Shown piece by piece: positions 48,809-50,032 of a stretch of DNA of 50,032 bases. This DNA comes from an uncultured Clostridia bacterium (GTDB lineage: Bacteria; Bacillota; Clostridia; Christensenellales; Aristaeellaceae). The position numbers were made by a program, and so were the translations under genes. Numbering within the stretch: position 1 is the first letter of the stretch; each line of letters begins with the position of its first letter. The stretch covers positions 1 through 50,032 of the forward strand of contig CAMNEH010000007.1 in the NCBI GenBank assembly GCA_946536315.1, read 5' to 3'. A model generated the notes under the pieces. It made no database searches. It was not told the DNA's origin and saw only the letters and a program-made list of their open reading frames with translations.

Positions 48809-48837
48809 TTGCATTCTCAAAGCTTTTGTGATATTAT
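48809..48837 (+). promoter_or_regulatory. Promoter TTGCAT - 17 bp - TATTAT
   Basis: -35 48809-48814, -10 48832-48837, upstream of the CDS at 48918. Confidence 0.65.
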
Positions 48838-48917
48838 ATCCAGCGGTGCGGACGCACCGTGCCGAATCATATCAAACGCGCAGTTTCCGGCGCGCAGATG
48901 AAGTGAGGAGTCAGATT

Positions 48918-49145
48918 ATGAAGAAAGTGATTGCAAAGGTTGAGTATGATACTGAAACCGCCGAATTCATCCAGAAAAAGACTTTTGGCGCTTTCGGCGA
49001 AGCGAGCGGCTATGAAGAATGCCTGTTCAAAACCCCGGACGGAAAACTCTTCATCTACGGCAACGGTGGTGAGGAATCCCCCTATCCCGAGGAGAACATT
49101 AAGCGCGTGAGCGCCGCCAAAGCCGCTGAATGGCAGGCTGAATAA
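48918..49145 (+). CDS. 75-aa hypothetical protein
   Basis: MKKVIAKVEYDTETAEFIQKKTFGAFGEASGYEECLFKTPDGKLFIYGNGGEESPYPEENIKRVSAAKAAEWQAE; own promoter, gaggag RBS region and terminator. Confidence 0.75.
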   Translation: MKKVIAKVEYDTETAEFIQKKTFGAFGEASGYEECLFKTPDGKLFIYGNGGEESPYPEENIKRVSAAKAAEWQAE

Positions 49146-49155
49146 CCTCTGCCCC

Positions 49156-49187
49156 AAAAGACCGCCGGCAAGAGTCGGCGGTCTTTT
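49156..49187. terminator. Bidirectional Rho-independent terminator between convergent genes
   Basis: aaaagaccgccg - gcaagagt - cggcggtctttt; A-tract and T-tract on opposite sides. Confidence 0.9.
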
Positions 49188-49213
49188 CATATCTTCATCT
49201 GGTGTTCCGCTGA

Positions 49214-50032
49214 TCACGCATCGCGCCAGGGCATGCACGGCGCACGGCATTCGACGAACGGCTGCCGGACCGCGTCCTGTACCAGCAGCCAGAAGCGCGC
49301 GTCGTCCAGCGCGTCGGGCAACGGATAAGGGGTCGGTCCGCCCTGCACGTACCTTGTCATGTCCAGCAGCATGGACGCGATGGCGAATTCGTCCTGCGCG
49401 GTATCCAGAAACAGCTCCTGCGTCCAGGTTTTACGCACATCGCGCAGCGCCTGTGTGTCCAGGGCGCGGTAGGCTTCAGGAATGTCCGGCATCAGCGGCA
49501 GACGCGCGGGCAGGCCGTGTTCGTCCGCATAACAGACCAGCCGGTCGGACCATTCTCCCCGCGTGCCGCGGACCACGACGTGCCGCGAGCGGATAAAGGA
49601 GCGGTACTGCGCCGGTGAAAAGTCATACACCGCCGTTTTGCCGGATTCAAACGTGATGAAGACTGTATCGCGCGCCTCGTCGGTCTCGCTGCCGTCCATG
49701 ATCGCGCCATAGCGGGAATCCGTGACCAGGACTGGCGTCTCCTGGCGCACTGCCCGGAGCGAATACGCTTCGCCCACAGTGCCCAGCATCCGCGTGATCA
49801 GGCTGAAGCCATGATAGTCGTGCGCCAGCGAAACATAGGCGGACACAGGTGTGCCGATCAGCCCCGCCTCAACCGCCCGAAAGCCGTGCATCATGACCGG
49901 ATAACGGTGGTACTGCTCCGCCGAGGTGATCCGCGCGCCGCGCTGGCTGGCCAGGGCCCAGACGCGGTCCAGCTGCTCAGGCGACGCGCCCACCGGCGTT
50001 TCCGCCAGCACCGGCATCCCGCGCTCCGCCCA
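49214..50032 (-). CDS. Gfo/Idh/MocA family oxidoreductase, 5-prime truncated by the window edge
   Basis: Contains the E(T/K)P-like GMPVLAETPVG and downstream C-terminal domain; reading frame stays open to the window edge and the N-terminal Rossmann part lies outside. Confidence 0.75.
   Translation of the reverse strand, partial: WAERGMPVLAETPVGASPEQLDRVWALASQRGARITSAEQYHRYPVMMHGFRAVEAGLIGTPVSAYVSLAHDYHGFSLITRMLGTVGEAYSLRAVRQETPVLVTDSRYGAIMDGSETDEARDTVFITFESGKTAVYDFSPAQYRSFIRSRHVVVRGTRGEWSDRLVCYADEHGLPARLPLMPDIPEAYRALDTQALRDVRKTWTQELFLDTAQDEFAIASMLLDMTRYVQGGPTPYPLPDALDDARFWLLVQDAVRQPFVECRAPCMPWRDA

Overview
This 50 kb window looks like ordinary chromosomal DNA from a GC-rich Gram-positive anaerobe. 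Clostridia is an inference from gene content (spoIIIE/ftsK, floA, and the polA-coaE-slt order); I did not run any taxonomy. I support about 35 protein-coding genes in long co-directional blocks. I saw no rRNA, tRNA, CRISPR array, transposase, integrase or phage gene. Main blocks: (1) cytidylate-kinase-like gene plus a polytopic membrane protein (+). (2) A minus-strand operon GH28 - radC - ydcF-like - exported PIG-L deacetylase, with ATGA overlaps. (3) floA and a divergent plus-strand envelope cluster: SH3-like protein, a ~1309-aa MucBP-like/SH3-like membrane-anchored protein, a CHAP + peptidoglycan-binding lipoprotein, a HlyD-like protein, then ftsH. (4) An ABC importer (binding protein, fused double permease, ATPase) followed by two small membrane-associated ORFans. 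(5) A 976-aa lipoprotein with eight peptidoglycan-binding repeats and a 36-bp minisatellite linker. (6) A minus-strand block ftsK/spoIIIE - zinc-ribbon membrane protein - polA - coaE - slt - peptide-type SBP. (7) pepF - yigZ-like - aminotransferase - PG-binding protein. (8) enolase. (9) uxuB/uxuA, an SH3 protein, a phosphodiesterase, a divergent GpsA-like dehydrogenase, a 75-aa ORFan and a partial Gfo/Idh/MocA oxidoreductase. The best candidate for an undescribed system is the envelope cluster at about 7.9-15.7 kb. No known defence or mobile system was recognised.
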